Numbered from the stretch's first letter, positions 1 to 7,470 are shown. The stretch is 17,826 bases of DNA from Candidatus Luteimonas excrementigallinarum (GCA_019115725.1 DXCY01000117.1:1-17826); one strand, 5' to 3'. Numbers and translations: made by a program. Notes: generated by a model from the letters alone, not told the origin.

Positions 1-1
1 G

Positions 2-874
2 GAAGCCATCGCCCAGCGGGTGCGCACGGCCACCGCCAAGCTGGAGGACCCGAACAAGCCGCGGGGCGTGTTCATGTTCGTCGGCCCCTCCGGGGTCGGC
101 AAGACCGAAACCGCCCTGGCACTGGCCGACATCCTCTACGGCGGCGAGCGCAAGCTCATCACCATCAACATGAGCGAGTATCAGGAGGCGCACAGCGTTT
201 CCGGCCTCAAGGGCTCGCCTCCGGGCTACGTGGGCTACGGCGAGGGTGGGGTGCTGACCGAAGCCGTGCGCCGCAATCCCTACAGCGTGGTGCTGCTGGA
301 CGAGGTGGAAAAAGCCCATCCGGACGTGCTGGAGATGTTCTTCCAGGTGTTCGACAAGGGCGTGATGGACGATGCGGAGGGGCGCGAGATCGATTTCCGC
401 AACACGCTGATCATCCTCACCTCGAACGTCGGCTCGGCGCAGATCATGCAGGCCTGCCTGAACAAGGAAGAGCAGGACATCCCCGATGCGGACACGCTGG
501 GCGAAAGCCTGCGCCCGGTGCTGATGAAGCACTTCAAGCCGGCGTTCCTCGGCCGGCTGAAGGTGGTGCCGTACTACCCGATCAGCGATGACGTGCTGGC
601 CAGGATCATCGACCTCAAGCTGGGCCGCATCCGCGACCGGGTTGCAGCCAACCACAAAGCCGTGTTCGACTGGAGCGGCGAGCTGGTGGAAGCGGTGCTG
701 GCGCGCTGCACCGAGGTGGACTCGGGGGCGCGCAACGTGGATCACATCCTCAACGGCACGCTGCTGCCGGAGATCGCGGGCAATGTGCTGGCCAGCATGG
801 CGGACGGAGGCAGGATCACGCGTATCGACGTGACTGCCGATGACAAGGGAAGTTTCGAATACCGGGTGGCATGA
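2..874 (+). CDS. tssH: Type VI secretion ATPase TssH (ClpV), C-terminal part
   Basis: Partial gene: the frame is open to the left edge, so only the second AAA+ module and C-terminal domain (about 290 residues) are seen; full TssH proteins are roughly 850-900 residues. TssH is a hexameric Clp/Hsp100 ATPase that disassembles the contracted TssB/TssC sheath in the cytoplasm so that it can be reused. Visible motifs are Walker A GPSGVGKT (bases 83-106), Walker B VVLLDEVEKA (from base 287), a substrate-loop segment GSPPGYVGYGEGG and sensor-1 ILTSNVGS. HFKPAFLGRL followed by VVPYYP, and SGARNVDHILNGTLLPEI near the end, are typical of ClpV rather than of the housekeeping ClpB. The gene stops at 874 and a small unknown gene follows after 37 bases. 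The assignment is secure; the rest of the T6SS cluster presumably lies to the left. Confidence 0.93.
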   Translation, partial: EAIAQRVRTATAKLEDPNKPRGVFMFVGPSGVGKTETALALADILYGGERKLITINMSEYQEAHSVSGLKGSPPGYVGYGEGGVLTEAVRRNPYSVVLLDEVEKAHPDVLEMFFQVFDKGVMDDAEGREIDFRNTLIILTSNVGSAQIMQACLNKEEQDIPDADTLGESLRPVLMKHFKPAFLGRLKVVPYYPISDDVLARIIDLKLGRIRDRVAANHKAVFDWSGELVEAVLARCTEVDSGARNVDHILNGTLLPEIAGNVLASMADGGRITRIDVTADDKGSFEYRVA

Positions 875-911
875 GGCGGCCCGGCGCAACCAGGAAGCAA
901 AGGAGAACAAC

Positions 912-1259
912 ATGGATTTCTATGGATTGGACAAGGATCAGGCGATCGACAACTGCGACAGCTTCGCTCTCGGCCGCAACCGCGACACGCAGGGCATCTG
1001 CGCCTGGAACCGGGTCAGGCCCGAACATGTGGTGGACCTGCTGGATCAGGCGGCTCCGGAAGCCCGCGGCGACGCGCGCAACCTGGCCGTACTGATGTCG
1101 CGCTTTGCCTGGCGCATCCACGATGGCAGCGAGGTGCGCAGCGGAAACCAGCGCATCGTCAACAATGTGCGCGAGATCACCGTGTCCATGGCTGGACGCA
1201 ACTTCCAGCTGCACTGCACCGAGAATCCGGCGCTGCGCCTGGAGCGCATCACCGCCTGA
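912..1259 (+). CDS. Uncharacterised 115-residue protein next to tssH
   Basis: I do not recognise this family. The ATG at 912 is preceded by a good AGGAG (901-905, spacer 6), and starts further upstream would run into tssH, so this start is well supported. The product is a soluble protein with no signal peptide or membrane segment. It has a polar N-terminus (MDFYGLDKDQAIDNCDSF), a middle region rich in charged and helical residues (EHVVDLLDQAAPEARGDARN) and a C-terminal stretch that looks like beta strands (REITVSMAGRNFQLHC). Three cysteines are present. It lies 37 bases after tssH on the same strand and is probably cotranscribed, so a T6SS accessory, adaptor or regulatory role is possible, but only the location supports this. 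A hairpin that may end the operon follows at 1269-1297. Confidence 0.8.
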   Translation: MDFYGLDKDQAIDNCDSFALGRNRDTQGICAWNRVRPEHVVDLLDQAAPEARGDARNLAVLMSRFAWRIHDGSEVRSGNQRIVNNVREITVSMAGRNFQLHCTENPALRLERITA

Positions 1260-1268
1260 TCCGGCCGT

Positions 1269-1297
1269 CCGCGTCGCGTCCTGCCCGACGCGCGCGG
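1269..1297 (+). terminator. Possible terminator hairpin after the tssH operon
   Basis: A GC-rich stem of 11 pairs with one bulged T (1274): CCGCG-t-CGCGTC (1269-1280) pairs with GACGCGCGCGG (1287-1297) around a 6-base loop. It starts 10 bases after the preceding stop codon. There is no T-run, only GCTTCAT, so termination efficiency is uncertain. Confidence 0.35.
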
Positions 1298-1361
1298 GCT
1301 TCATGCCGTCTCCCATGGCCCCGGCCTTAGACTGTTGCCGTCCTCGCAACGGGAGTCGTGC

Positions 1362-1823
1362 ATGAACGGATGGATGGCCGGCGGGATTGCCCTGGCGGCA
1401 GCCGTGGGCGTGCTGCTGCCGCTCCAGGCGCTGATCAACGCGCGCCTGGGGCAGGCCACGGAAGGGGCGCTGTTTGCGTCCTTTGCCTCGTTTTTCGTCG
1501 GCACCCTGGTGCTGGCGGTGGCGCTGCTGGCCACGCGCACGCCGCTGCCCGGACTGCGTACGCTCGCGGGGCTGCCGGCCTGGATTTGGGCCGGTGGCCT
1601 GATCGGTGCGCTGTTCGTGCTGTGCGCCACGGTGCTGGTGCCCAAGCTGGGCGCGGCCGGGCTGATCTGCCTGGTGGTGGGCGGGCAGCTGGTGGGCTCG
1701 CTGCTGTTCGACCATTTCGGCGTGTTGGGGCCGGTGCGGCCGATGGATGCATGGCGGGTGCTGGGCGCCGTGCTGGTGGCCATTGGCGCGGTGCTGGTGC
1801 TGCGCCCGGTGCAGGCGGGCTGA
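1362..1823 (+). CDS. Small DMT-superfamily (YdcZ/DUF606-like) membrane protein
   Basis: The product is a 153-residue, very hydrophobic protein of the inner membrane, with about five membrane segments near residues 5-25, 35-57, 74-94, 98-117 and 130-148. Its length, the N-terminal segment with PLQALINARLG, and the pattern GGLIGALFVLCATVLVPKLGAAG followed by a Gly-rich helix match the YdcZ / DUF606 half-size relatives of the drug/metabolite transporters. Members are thought to be transporters or exporters, but the substrate cannot be told here. The ATG at 1362 is chosen because GGGAG (1351-1355) lies 6 bases upstream; a TTG at 1335 lacks this. A possible -10 hexamer TAGACT lies at 1328-1333. 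The next gene starts 2 bases after the stop, so translation of the two is probably coupled. Confidence 0.8.
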   Translation: MNGWMAGGIALAAAVGVLLPLQALINARLGQATEGALFASFASFFVGTLVLAVALLATRTPLPGLRTLAGLPAWIWAGGLIGALFVLCATVLVPKLGAAGLICLVVGGQLVGSLLFDHFGVLGPVRPMDAWRVLGAVLVAIGAVLVLRPVQAG

Positions 1824-1825
1824 GC

Positions 1826-2482
1826 ATGCGCGAAAACACCGCTGGCGTGGATCCGCTTTCAGCAGGCCCGCTGACGCTGCCGGAAGCGCAGGTGGAGGCC
1901 ATCCGCACGGCCTACGGCACGCCGCCGCGCGAATACCACAACATCAATCACGTGGCGGAGGTGCTCCGCCATTATGCCGAGGTGGCCGACGGTCCGGGCT
2001 GGGCGCAGCCGGTGGAAGTCTGGTTGGCGGTGCTCTATCACGATGCCATCTACGAGGCCCGGCGCAGTGACAACGAGACCCGCTCGGCCCGGTTGGCGGT
2101 GGAACATCTGCAACGCTGGCAGCCGGAGACCGGGGTGGATGCGGCCCGCGTGTCCTGGCTGATCGAACAGACCGCGCGCCACGGACAGCACTTGCCTGCC
2201 GATTTCGGCAACGATGCCAACGGTGATGATGTCCGCCACTTCCTTGATTGCGACATGGCGATCCTGGGCGCCGCGCCGGAAGTGTTCGACGCCTATGACC
2301 AGGCGATTGCCGCGGAATACCGTGGCCATGTGCCGGGGTGGCTGTTCCGGCGCAATCGCCGCCGGTTTCTGAAAGCCCTGCTGGAACGGCCGCGGATCTT
2401 CCTCAGCGACCTGTTTCATGCGCGCTACGATGCCGCCGCCCGCGACAACCTGCGCCGGCTGCTGGGCATCGCTGCCCGCTGA
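1826..2482 (+). CDS. HD-domain metal-dependent phosphohydrolase-like protein
   Basis: The product has 218 residues. It resembles the predicted HD-superfamily hydrolases of the COG4339 type, which are soluble and have no assigned substrate. The metal-ligand pattern is visible: YHNINHV (H38, H42), then LYHDAIY (H72, D73), and a later acidic motif DCDMAILG (D141, D143). The N-terminal REYHNINHVAEVL and the ending LSDLFHARYDAAARDNLRRLL are typical of this group. HD enzymes hydrolyse phosphoesters such as nucleotides, but which one cannot be inferred. The ATG at 1826 lies 2 bases after the stop of the membrane protein gene, which makes a two-gene operon likely, although I know of no functional link between the two families. 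A strong inverted repeat follows at 2500-2530. Confidence 0.82.
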   Translation: MRENTAGVDPLSAGPLTLPEAQVEAIRTAYGTPPREYHNINHVAEVLRHYAEVADGPGWAQPVEVWLAVLYHDAIYEARRSDNETRSARLAVEHLQRWQPETGVDAARVSWLIEQTARHGQHLPADFGNDANGDDVRHFLDCDMAILGAAPEVFDAYDQAIAAEYRGHVPGWLFRRNRRRFLKALLERPRIFLSDLFHARYDAAARDNLRRLLGIAAR

Positions 2483-2499
2483 GGGGAATCAGACTGGCA

Positions 2500-2530
2500 A
2501 CGGATGCCGGCGCCAACGGCCGGCATCCGT
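2500..2530. terminator. Bidirectional terminator-like hairpin between convergent genes
   Basis: A perfect inverted repeat: ACGGATGCCGG (2500-2510) and CCGGCATCCGT (2520-2530), extended by one inner C-G pair, with a 7-base loop. It lies between two genes that converge (stops at 2482 and 2600), so it could end transcription from both sides. No T-run follows on either strand. Confidence 0.45.
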
Positions 2531-2599
2531 CTGATGAAGCGGGTCGGCCGCCGCGCACCAACGACTGCACGTCCGGCGCTGCCGACCCTGGGGCGGAAA

Positions 2600-3079
2600 T
2601 CAGCCCGCGGCTTCCGGCATTTCCACGTGGCCCACCTGCTTCTCCTGCTCCGAGGCCTCGCGCACGTTCGCCACTTCAATGGCGAAATGCAGGGTCTGGC
2701 CGGCCAGCGGGTGGTTGCCGTCGATCTTCACCTGGGCATCGTCCACTTCGACCACGGTCACCACCAGCGGGCCGTTGTCGGTCTGGGCGCGGAACTGCAT
2801 GCCCGGGTTGATGCTGTCCACGCCCTGGAAGGCTTCGCGCGGCACGGTCTGGATCAGGCCGTCGTTGCGCTGGCCGTAACCTTCTTCCGGAGTGACATCG
2901 ACGTTGAACGTGTCGCCGGCGCTCTTGCCTTCCAGCGCCCGCTCCAGGCCCGGGACAATATTGCCGGCACCGTGCAGGTAGCTCAGCGGCTGTGCTTCGG
3001 GCGAGCGGTCGATGACCTGGCCTTCGTCATTGGTCAGGGTGTAATGAATGCTGGCAACGCGATTGGAGGCGATCTCCAT
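2600..3079 (-). CDS. slyD: FKBP-type peptidyl-prolyl isomerase, SlyD family
   Basis: The product is a 159-residue cytoplasmic prolyl cis-trans isomerase and chaperone of the SlyD type. FKBP signatures are clear: the N-terminal strand VASIHYTLTNDEGQVIDRS, then PLSYLHGAGNIVPGLERALEG (31-51) and the flap start VTPEEGYGQRNDGLI. Residues about 70-125 form the insert-in-flap chaperone domain (VPREAFQGV, GNHPLAGQTLHFAIEV). The His/Cys-rich metal-binding tail of Escherichia coli SlyD is absent; the protein ends in a short acidic tail VEMPEAAG, so a role in nickel handling is unlikely. The ATG at 3079 has AAGGAG 7 bases upstream. The same frame stays open far upstream, across the S9 peptidase gene, but that is only an antisense shadow. 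A likely promoter lies at 3166-3194. Confidence 0.92.
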   Translation of the reverse strand: MEIASNRVASIHYTLTNDEGQVIDRSPEAQPLSYLHGAGNIVPGLERALEGKSAGDTFNVDVTPEEGYGQRNDGLIQTVPREAFQGVDSINPGMQFRAQTDNGPLVVTVVEVDDAQVKIDGNHPLAGQTLHFAIEVANVREASEQEKQVGHVEMPEAAG

Positions 3080-3165
3080 GGAGCATCTCCTTGGATGGAT
3101 GGGAAAAGAGGGGAGAGGGGGTATGCCGGAGAACACACGGCACGAAAAGAAGTGATACCGCCCGA

Positions 3166-3194
3166 AGGCTAGAGATCCCGCCGCCGATGTGCAA
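3166..3194 (-). promoter_or_regulatory. Putative sigma-70 promoter of slyD
   Basis: On the minus strand, TTGCAC (3194-3189) and TAGCCT (3171-3166) are separated by exactly 17 bases. This would start transcription near 3159 and give a leader of about 80 bases. The -10 fits TANNNT; the -35 matches the first three consensus bases only. Confidence 0.4.
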
Positions 3195-3292
3195 CCCGCG
3201 GGGCGCCGGTGAGGTCGTTCCGGTGCGGCCCGGTTTATGCCCGCCGGGCGGCTGTGGCAAAGTGCGGGGCCCCTGTCTACGGAATCTTGAAC

Positions 3293-5332
3293 ATGGCCCG
3301 ATGGCGCGTGCTGCTGCTGGCATGGCTGGCTTTCATTCCCTTCACGCTGGCAGCGCAGGCCCGCGATGGCATGAGTCTGGAGCAGGTGGCCCAGACCCGG
3401 ACGGTCACCCGGGCGGCGATCAGCCCGACGGGCTCCGACATCGCCTATACGCTGAGCGTGCCGCGGACCCCCGGGGTTGATGATGACGGCCGCGCCTGGT
3501 CGCAGCTGCACGTGGTGGACGGCAGCGGCAACAGCCGCGGGTTCATCACCGGCGAAGCCAGCGTGGGTGCATTTGAATGGTTTCCCGACGGCCGCCATCT
3601 GGGTCTCCTGACCCGCCGCGATGGCGACAAGGGCCGCGCCCTGTACCGGATCCCGCTGCAGGGCGGCGAGGCCAGCCGGGTAGCGAAGCTGGAGCGTGAC
3701 ATCACCGCGTTCAGCCTGTCTGCAGACGGCCGGCAGGCGGCACTGCTGTCCCAGCAGCCGGAGAGCGAGGCGCTTGCCGCACTGCGGCGCAAGGGTTTCA
3801 CCCAGAAGATCTACGAGGAGGACTGGCGTCCGGTTGAACTGTGGATCGCGCAGCTGGACGCGCCGGAGGCCGCGCCGCGCCTGGTGGAGGTGGAAGGCAG
3901 CGTGCAGTCGGTGCACTGGAGCCCGGCGGGTGACCGCCTGGCCCTGGTGGTCACCCCGCGCCAGCTGACCGACGACACCCTGGTGTTCGCCCGGGTCCGG
4001 ATCATCGACCTTGACGGCCGCGAGCTGGGCCGGGTCGACAATCCCGGCAAGCTCGGGGCACTCGCCTGGAGTCCGGACGGCGCGCACCTGGCGATCATCT
4101 CCGCCGCCGATGAAAACGATCCGCGGGAAGGGCGCCTGACCGTGGTCGGCAATGCCGGCGGCGCCCAGCGCGATCTGCTGCCGGAGCTGGAAGGCCATGT
4201 GTGGAACGTGGCTTGGCGCGATGCCCGGACCCTGCTGTATGTCAGTCATGAGGGCGTGGAGACCCGCCTTGGCGAGATCGGTGTGGATGGCAGCGGCGAT
4301 CGCACGGTGCTGGAAGCCGGCGGGCCGGTCTGGGGCGCGCTGAGCGTCTCGTCCAGCGGCGGGATCGCGCTGGTGGGGCAGTCGCCGGAGCATCCGGCCG
4401 AGGTCTTCCACCTGGCGGCCGGGCAGCAGCAGGCGCAGCGCCTGACCGACAGCAATCCCTGGCTGGCCGATGTGCGCCTGGCACGGCAGGAGGTGGTGCG
4501 CTATTCCGCCCGTGACGGCCTGGAACTGGAAGGCGTGCTGGTGCACCCGCTGGAGCGGCGCGGCAGCGAGCGCGTGCCGTTGATCCTGGTGGTGCACGGC
4601 GGGCCCGAGTCGCATTACTCCAACGGCTGGCTGACCGGTTACGCGCAGCCGGCCCAGTATGCGGCGGCGCGCGGTTTCGCCAGTTTCTTTCCCAACTACC
4701 GGGCCAGCACCGGCCGCGGCGTTGCGTTCTCCAAGCTGGATCGGGGCCGTCCGGGCATGGAGCAGTTCGATGACCTGGTAGACGGCGTGGACCACCTCAT
4801 CGCCACCGGACTCGTGGACGGGGAGCGGGTCGGGATTACCGGCGGCTCCTACGGGGGCTACGCCAGCGCCTGGGGCGCCACGTATTACAGCGAACGGTTT
4901 GCAGCGTCGGTGATGTTCGTGGGCATCTCCGACCAGGCCAGCCTGGTGACCAGCGGGGACATTCCCTACGAACAGCACCTGGTGCACATGGGCAAGTGGC
5001 CGTGGGAGGATCCGGAAGGGTTCCGTCAGGCCAGCCCGATCACCCACGCGCAGAAGTCGCGCACGCCCACCCTGATCCTGCATGGCGAAGATGATCCGCG
5101 GGTGCCGGTGGGGCAGTCGTACATGATGTACCGCTACCTGCAGCTGGCCGGGCAGGCGCCGGTGCGGCTGGTGCTGTATCCGGGCGAGGGTCACGGCAAT
5201 GCGCGCGCGGCATCGCGCTGGGATTACTCGCTGCGGCTGATGCGCTGGATGGAGCATTACCTCACCGGCCCGGGCGGTGAGCCGCCGCCGTACGACATCG
5301 ATTACCGGCTGCCCGCGGCCGGAGAGTCCTGA
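3293..5332 (+). CDS. Exported S9 family (prolyl oligopeptidase-type) serine peptidase
   Basis: The product has 679 residues and resembles dipeptidyl/acylaminoacyl-type peptidases of family S9. An N-terminal signal peptide (MARWRVLLLAWLAFIPFTLAAQA) points to the periplasm or outside. Residues about 35-440 contain repeated propeller blades (WFPDGRHLGLL, FSLSADGRQAALL, VHWSPAGDRLALV, AWSPDGAHLAII). The C-terminal alpha/beta hydrolase domain carries the triad: Ser519 in GGSYGGY, Asp601 in HGEDDPRVP and His634 in GEGHG. Such enzymes cut short peptides, often after proline or at blocked N-termini; specificity is not readable here. The ATG at 3293 is chosen because it begins the signal peptide. There is no strong ribosome binding site. 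A weak promoter-like pair GTGGCA (3254-3259) and TACGGA (3278-3283) lies just upstream. The stop overlaps the next start as TGATG. Confidence 0.92.
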   Translation: MARWRVLLLAWLAFIPFTLAAQARDGMSLEQVAQTRTVTRAAISPTGSDIAYTLSVPRTPGVDDDGRAWSQLHVVDGSGNSRGFITGEASVGAFEWFPDGRHLGLLTRRDGDKGRALYRIPLQGGEASRVAKLERDITAFSLSADGRQAALLSQQPESEALAALRRKGFTQKIYEEDWRPVELWIAQLDAPEAAPRLVEVEGSVQSVHWSPAGDRLALVVTPRQLTDDTLVFARVRIIDLDGRELGRVDNPGKLGALAWSPDGAHLAIISAADENDPREGRLTVVGNAGGAQRDLLPELEGHVWNVAWRDARTLLYVSHEGVETRLGEIGVDGSGDRTVLEAGGPVWGALSVSSSGGIALVGQSPEHPAEVFHLAAGQQQAQRLTDSNPWLADVRLARQEVVRYSARDGLELEGVLVHPLERRGSERVPLILVVHGGPESHYSNGWLTGYAQPAQYAAARGFASFFPNYRASTGRGVAFSKLDRGRPGMEQFDDLVDGVDHLIATGLVDGERVGITGGSYGGYASAWGATYYSERFAASVMFVGISDQASLVTSGDIPYEQHLVHMGKWPWEDPEGFRQASPITHAQKSRTPTLILHGEDDPRVPVGQSYMMYRYLQLAGQAPVRLVLYPGEGHGNARAASRWDYSLRLMRWMEHYLTGPGGEPPPYDIDYRLPAAGES

Positions 5333-5697
5333 TGGCCAAGCTGCTGCTCAACCTGCGCAACGTGCCGGATGACGAAGCCGATGAGGTGCGGGCCATGCTG
5401 GATGCCAACCGCATTGCCTGGTACGAAACCCGGCCCGGACTGTTCGGGATTTCACTGGGCGCGATCTGGGTCAAGCATGATTCGGATATCGACCAGGCCA
5501 AACGGCTGATGTCCGTTTACCAGGAAGGGCGCCAGGCGAAGATGCGCGCCGAGCACGAGGCCGCGGTGCGCGACGGCACCGCGGAAACTTTCGCCACGCT
5601 GCTGCGCGAGCGTCCGGGCTGGGTGCTGGTGCGGGTGGTGGGAATCATCCTGCTGCTGGCGCTGATGGGGCTGCCGGCCTACCTGATTTCGCGCTAG
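5332..5697 (+). CDS. DUF6164-family small membrane-anchored protein
   Basis: The product has 121 residues. The N-terminal part (MAKLLLNLRNVPDDEADEVR, then IAWYETRPGLFGISLGAIWV) is a soluble alpha/beta segment like the DUF6164 proteins of Xanthomonadaceae; it recalls small domains of the DUF2007 type. It is followed by a charged helix (residues 55-95) and one C-terminal membrane helix (about 98-118, VLVRVVGIILLLALMGLPAY). Topology is probably N-terminus inside the cell with a tail anchor. The function is unknown. The start codon overlaps the stop of the S9 peptidase by one base, so translation is coupled, and a role tied to that peptidase or to the envelope is possible. The family call is from memory of the N-terminal motif, not from a search. 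Confidence 0.82.
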   Translation: MAKLLLNLRNVPDDEADEVRAMLDANRIAWYETRPGLFGISLGAIWVKHDSDIDQAKRLMSVYQEGRQAKMRAEHEAAVRDGTAETFATLLRERPGWVLVRVVGIILLLALMGLPAYLISR

Positions 5698-5702
5698 GCG
5701 GT

Positions 5703-5731
5703 CGCCGTGCCGCATGACCAACGGCACGGCG
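5703..5731 (+). terminator. Terminator-like hairpin after the DUF6164 gene
   Basis: A perfect 10-bp stem, CGCCGTGCCG (5703-5712) with CGGCACGGCG (5722-5731), and a 9-base loop. It starts 6 bases after the stop codon. There is no T-run directly after it. Confidence 0.45.
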
Positions 5732-5746
5732 CGGCGGTCATGTCAT

Positions 5747-5755
5747 TGTTATAAA
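5747..5755 (+). promoter_or_regulatory. Putative extended -10 promoter of the M17 aminopeptidase gene
   Basis: TG-T-TATAAA at 5747-5755 fits an extended -10 element in an otherwise GC-rich stretch. No good -35 is seen at 17 bases. It lies after the upstream hairpin and about 83 bases before the ATG, giving a leader of about 75 bases. Confidence 0.4.
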
Positions 5756-5837
5756 GTATCAACAAGCCAACCCTTCCCGAGGGCGGCCGTCGGCGTGTGC
5801 GCCGGCGGCGTCCTGCTTTTTGACTGCCGGAGTTTTC

Positions 5838-7394
5838 ATGTCCCGACATCGCTTTGCGTTTGTTGCTTCCATCAGCCTGCTGATCGCCACCGTGGCGCTG
5901 CCCGCCGCGGCCCAGCGCGACATCCGTTTCGACGCCTACGCGGTTCCGGAGACCGGTACCGTGGTGGTTCCGGTGCGCGAGGGCAACGTGGCCAGCGGCG
6001 CGTTCGCCGATTTGGACGCGGTGACCGGTGGCGCCCTGCAGCGCGCGGTGAATGCGGCGGATTTCAAGGGACGCAGCGACAGCAGGCTGGACCTGCCGGG
6101 CATCGGCAACTTCGATCGCGTGCTGTTGATCGGAGTGGGCAAGGACGCAGTGAATCCGCGCGCGCTGGAGGATTTCGGCGGCCTGCTCGGGCAGGATGGC
6201 GCCCGCAGCGCAGCGCCCCGCATCGAGGTGCTGTGGCGCGGCGACGAGGCCGGCGCGGCTTCGCATATTGCCTTTGGTGCGGCGCTGGGCCAGTACCGGT
6301 TCGACAAGTACCGCAGCAGCAATGACGGAGATGGCGCACGCGCAGGACAGGGCGAGCTGGTGATCCGCACCCCCGCCGGTGCCGCGGCGGCAGCGGACTA
6401 CGCGGCGGAGTGGCAGCCGGTGGCCGAGGCGGTCGCCCTGTCGCGCGATCTGGTGACCGAGCCGGGCAACGTGATCTGGCCGGAAACCTTTGTCGAGCGC
6501 GCCCGCGAATCGCTGGCCGGGCTGCCCAACGTGAGCATCGAGGTGCTGGACGAGAAGGACATGGAGCGCCTGGGCATGGGCAGCATCCTGGCCGTCGGCC
6601 AGGGCAGTCCGCGTCCGCCGCGCATGCTGGTGATGCGCTACAACGGCGGCAATGCCGGCGACCGGCCCGTGGCCTTCGTGGGCAAGGGCATCACCTTTGA
6701 TACGGGCGGCATCTCGATCAAGGGCAGCAGCGGCATGTGGCGCATGAAGTACGACATGACCGGCGCCGCCGTGGTCACCGGCGCGATCAAGGCCCTGGCC
6801 GGTCGCGGTGCCCCGGTGAACGCCGTGGCCGTGGCCGCGCTGGCCGAGAACATGCCCTCGGGCACGGCGTCGCGTCCGGGCGATGTGATCCGCACCGCAT
6901 CCGGCAAGACCTACGAGATCATGAGCACCGACGCGGAAGGCCGCATGGTGCTGGTGGATGCGCTGTGGTACGTGCAGGATCGCGACGACCCGGCGGTGGT
7001 GATCGATATCGCCACCCTGACCGGCGCGATCGTGGGCGCGCTGGGCGGCGACCACGCCGGCCTGTTCAGCCGTCATGACGATCTGGCCGCTCAGCTGACC
7101 GCAGCGGGCGAAGCCTCCGGTGACCTGGTGTGGCGGATGCCGATGCTGCCGTCCTACGGCACCGGCCTGCGTTCGCCGATCGCGGACCTGCGCAACGGCG
7201 GCGGCAGCCCCAGCGCCGGTACTGCAGCGCATTTCATCGGCGAATGGATCGACAAGGACCGCCCGTGGGCGCACCTGGATATCGCCGGCATGGCCTGGAT
7301 CGAAACCGGGGGCAAGCCGACCTCGCCGGCGGGAGCCACCGCCTTCGGCGTGCGCCTGTTCGACCAGTACGTGCGCCAGAACCACGAAAACTGA
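5838..7394 (+). CDS. Exported M17 leucyl aminopeptidase
   Basis: The product has 518 residues and belongs to the PepA/leucyl aminopeptidase family (M17), two-metal enzymes that remove N-terminal residues from peptides. The N-terminal regulatory domain is followed by the catalytic domain. Its metal and catalytic residues align with E. coli PepA at a constant offset of 13: Lys283, Asp288, Lys295 (GKGITFDTGGISIK), Asp306, then Asp365, Glu367 and Arg369 in STDAEGR (the usual motif is NTDAEGR). Unlike classical PepA, it begins with a clear signal peptide (MSRHRFAFVASISLLIATVALPAAAQ), so the enzyme is probably periplasmic or secreted. The ATG at 5838 starts that signal and has GGAG at 5829-5832 (spacer 5). 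The nearby S9 peptidase may act on the same peptides. A terminator follows at once. Confidence 0.93.
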   Translation: MSRHRFAFVASISLLIATVALPAAAQRDIRFDAYAVPETGTVVVPVREGNVASGAFADLDAVTGGALQRAVNAADFKGRSDSRLDLPGIGNFDRVLLIGVGKDAVNPRALEDFGGLLGQDGARSAAPRIEVLWRGDEAGAASHIAFGAALGQYRFDKYRSSNDGDGARAGQGELVIRTPAGAAAAADYAAEWQPVAEAVALSRDLVTEPGNVIWPETFVERARESLAGLPNVSIEVLDEKDMERLGMGSILAVGQGSPRPPRMLVMRYNGGNAGDRPVAFVGKGITFDTGGISIKGSSGMWRMKYDMTGAAVVTGAIKALAGRGAPVNAVAVAALAENMPSGTASRPGDVIRTASGKTYEIMSTDAEGRMVLVDALWYVQDRDDPAVVIDIATLTGAIVGALGGDHAGLFSRHDDLAAQLTAAGEASGDLVWRMPMLPSYGTGLRSPIADLRNGGGSPSAGTAAHFIGEWIDKDRPWAHLDIAGMAWIETGGKPTSPAGATAFGVRLFDQYVRQNHEN

Positions 7395-7421
7395 GCCGCG
7401 CCGGCACCGGCCGGCGGCTTT
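7394..7421 (+). terminator. Terminator hairpin of the aminopeptidase gene
   Basis: GCCG (7395-7398) pairs with CGGC (7415-7418) and CCGG (7401-7404) with CCGG (7411-7414), with a 2-base bulge (7399-7400) and a 6-base loop, followed by TTT (7419-7421). This is the closest to a classical intrinsic terminator in the window, and it begins at the stop codon. Confidence 0.45.
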
Positions 7422-7425
7422 CCTG

Positions 7426-7455
7426 CCGGGCGCGTCGCGGGAGCGGCGCGCCCGG
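7426..7455. repeat. Perfect inverted repeat upstream of trhO
   Basis: CCGGGCGCG (7426-7434) and CGCGCCCGG (7447-7455) form a 9-bp stem with a 12-base loop. It ends 3 bases before the TACAAT box of trhO and covers the place of its -35 element. It may be a second terminator for the upstream gene or an operator site. Confidence 0.5.
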
Positions 7456-7458
7456 TCG

Positions 7459-7464
7459 TACAAT
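7459..7464 (+). promoter_or_regulatory. Putative -10 box of a leaderless trhO transcript
   Basis: TACAAT lies 6 bases before the ATG at 7471, so transcription would start at or next to the start codon. No Shine-Dalgarno sequence is present. No convincing -35 is seen. Confidence 0.4.
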
Positions 7465-7470
7465 CGGCGC

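Noticed and set aside
3083..3085. Alternative ATG directly after the slyD ribosome binding site
   Set aside because: It touches AAGGAG with no spacer and reads another frame (MLHGDRLQSRC) without homology; the ATG at 3079 has proper spacing and begins the FKBP domain.
3080..5257. Antisense frame of more than 700 codons continuous with slyD
   Set aside because: It lies opposite the S9 peptidase gene, which has all catalytic motifs and a signal peptide. The antisense translation is rich in His, Gln, Arg and Pro with no recognisable domain, as usual for shadow frames in high-GC DNA. slyD has its own ribosome binding site and ATG.
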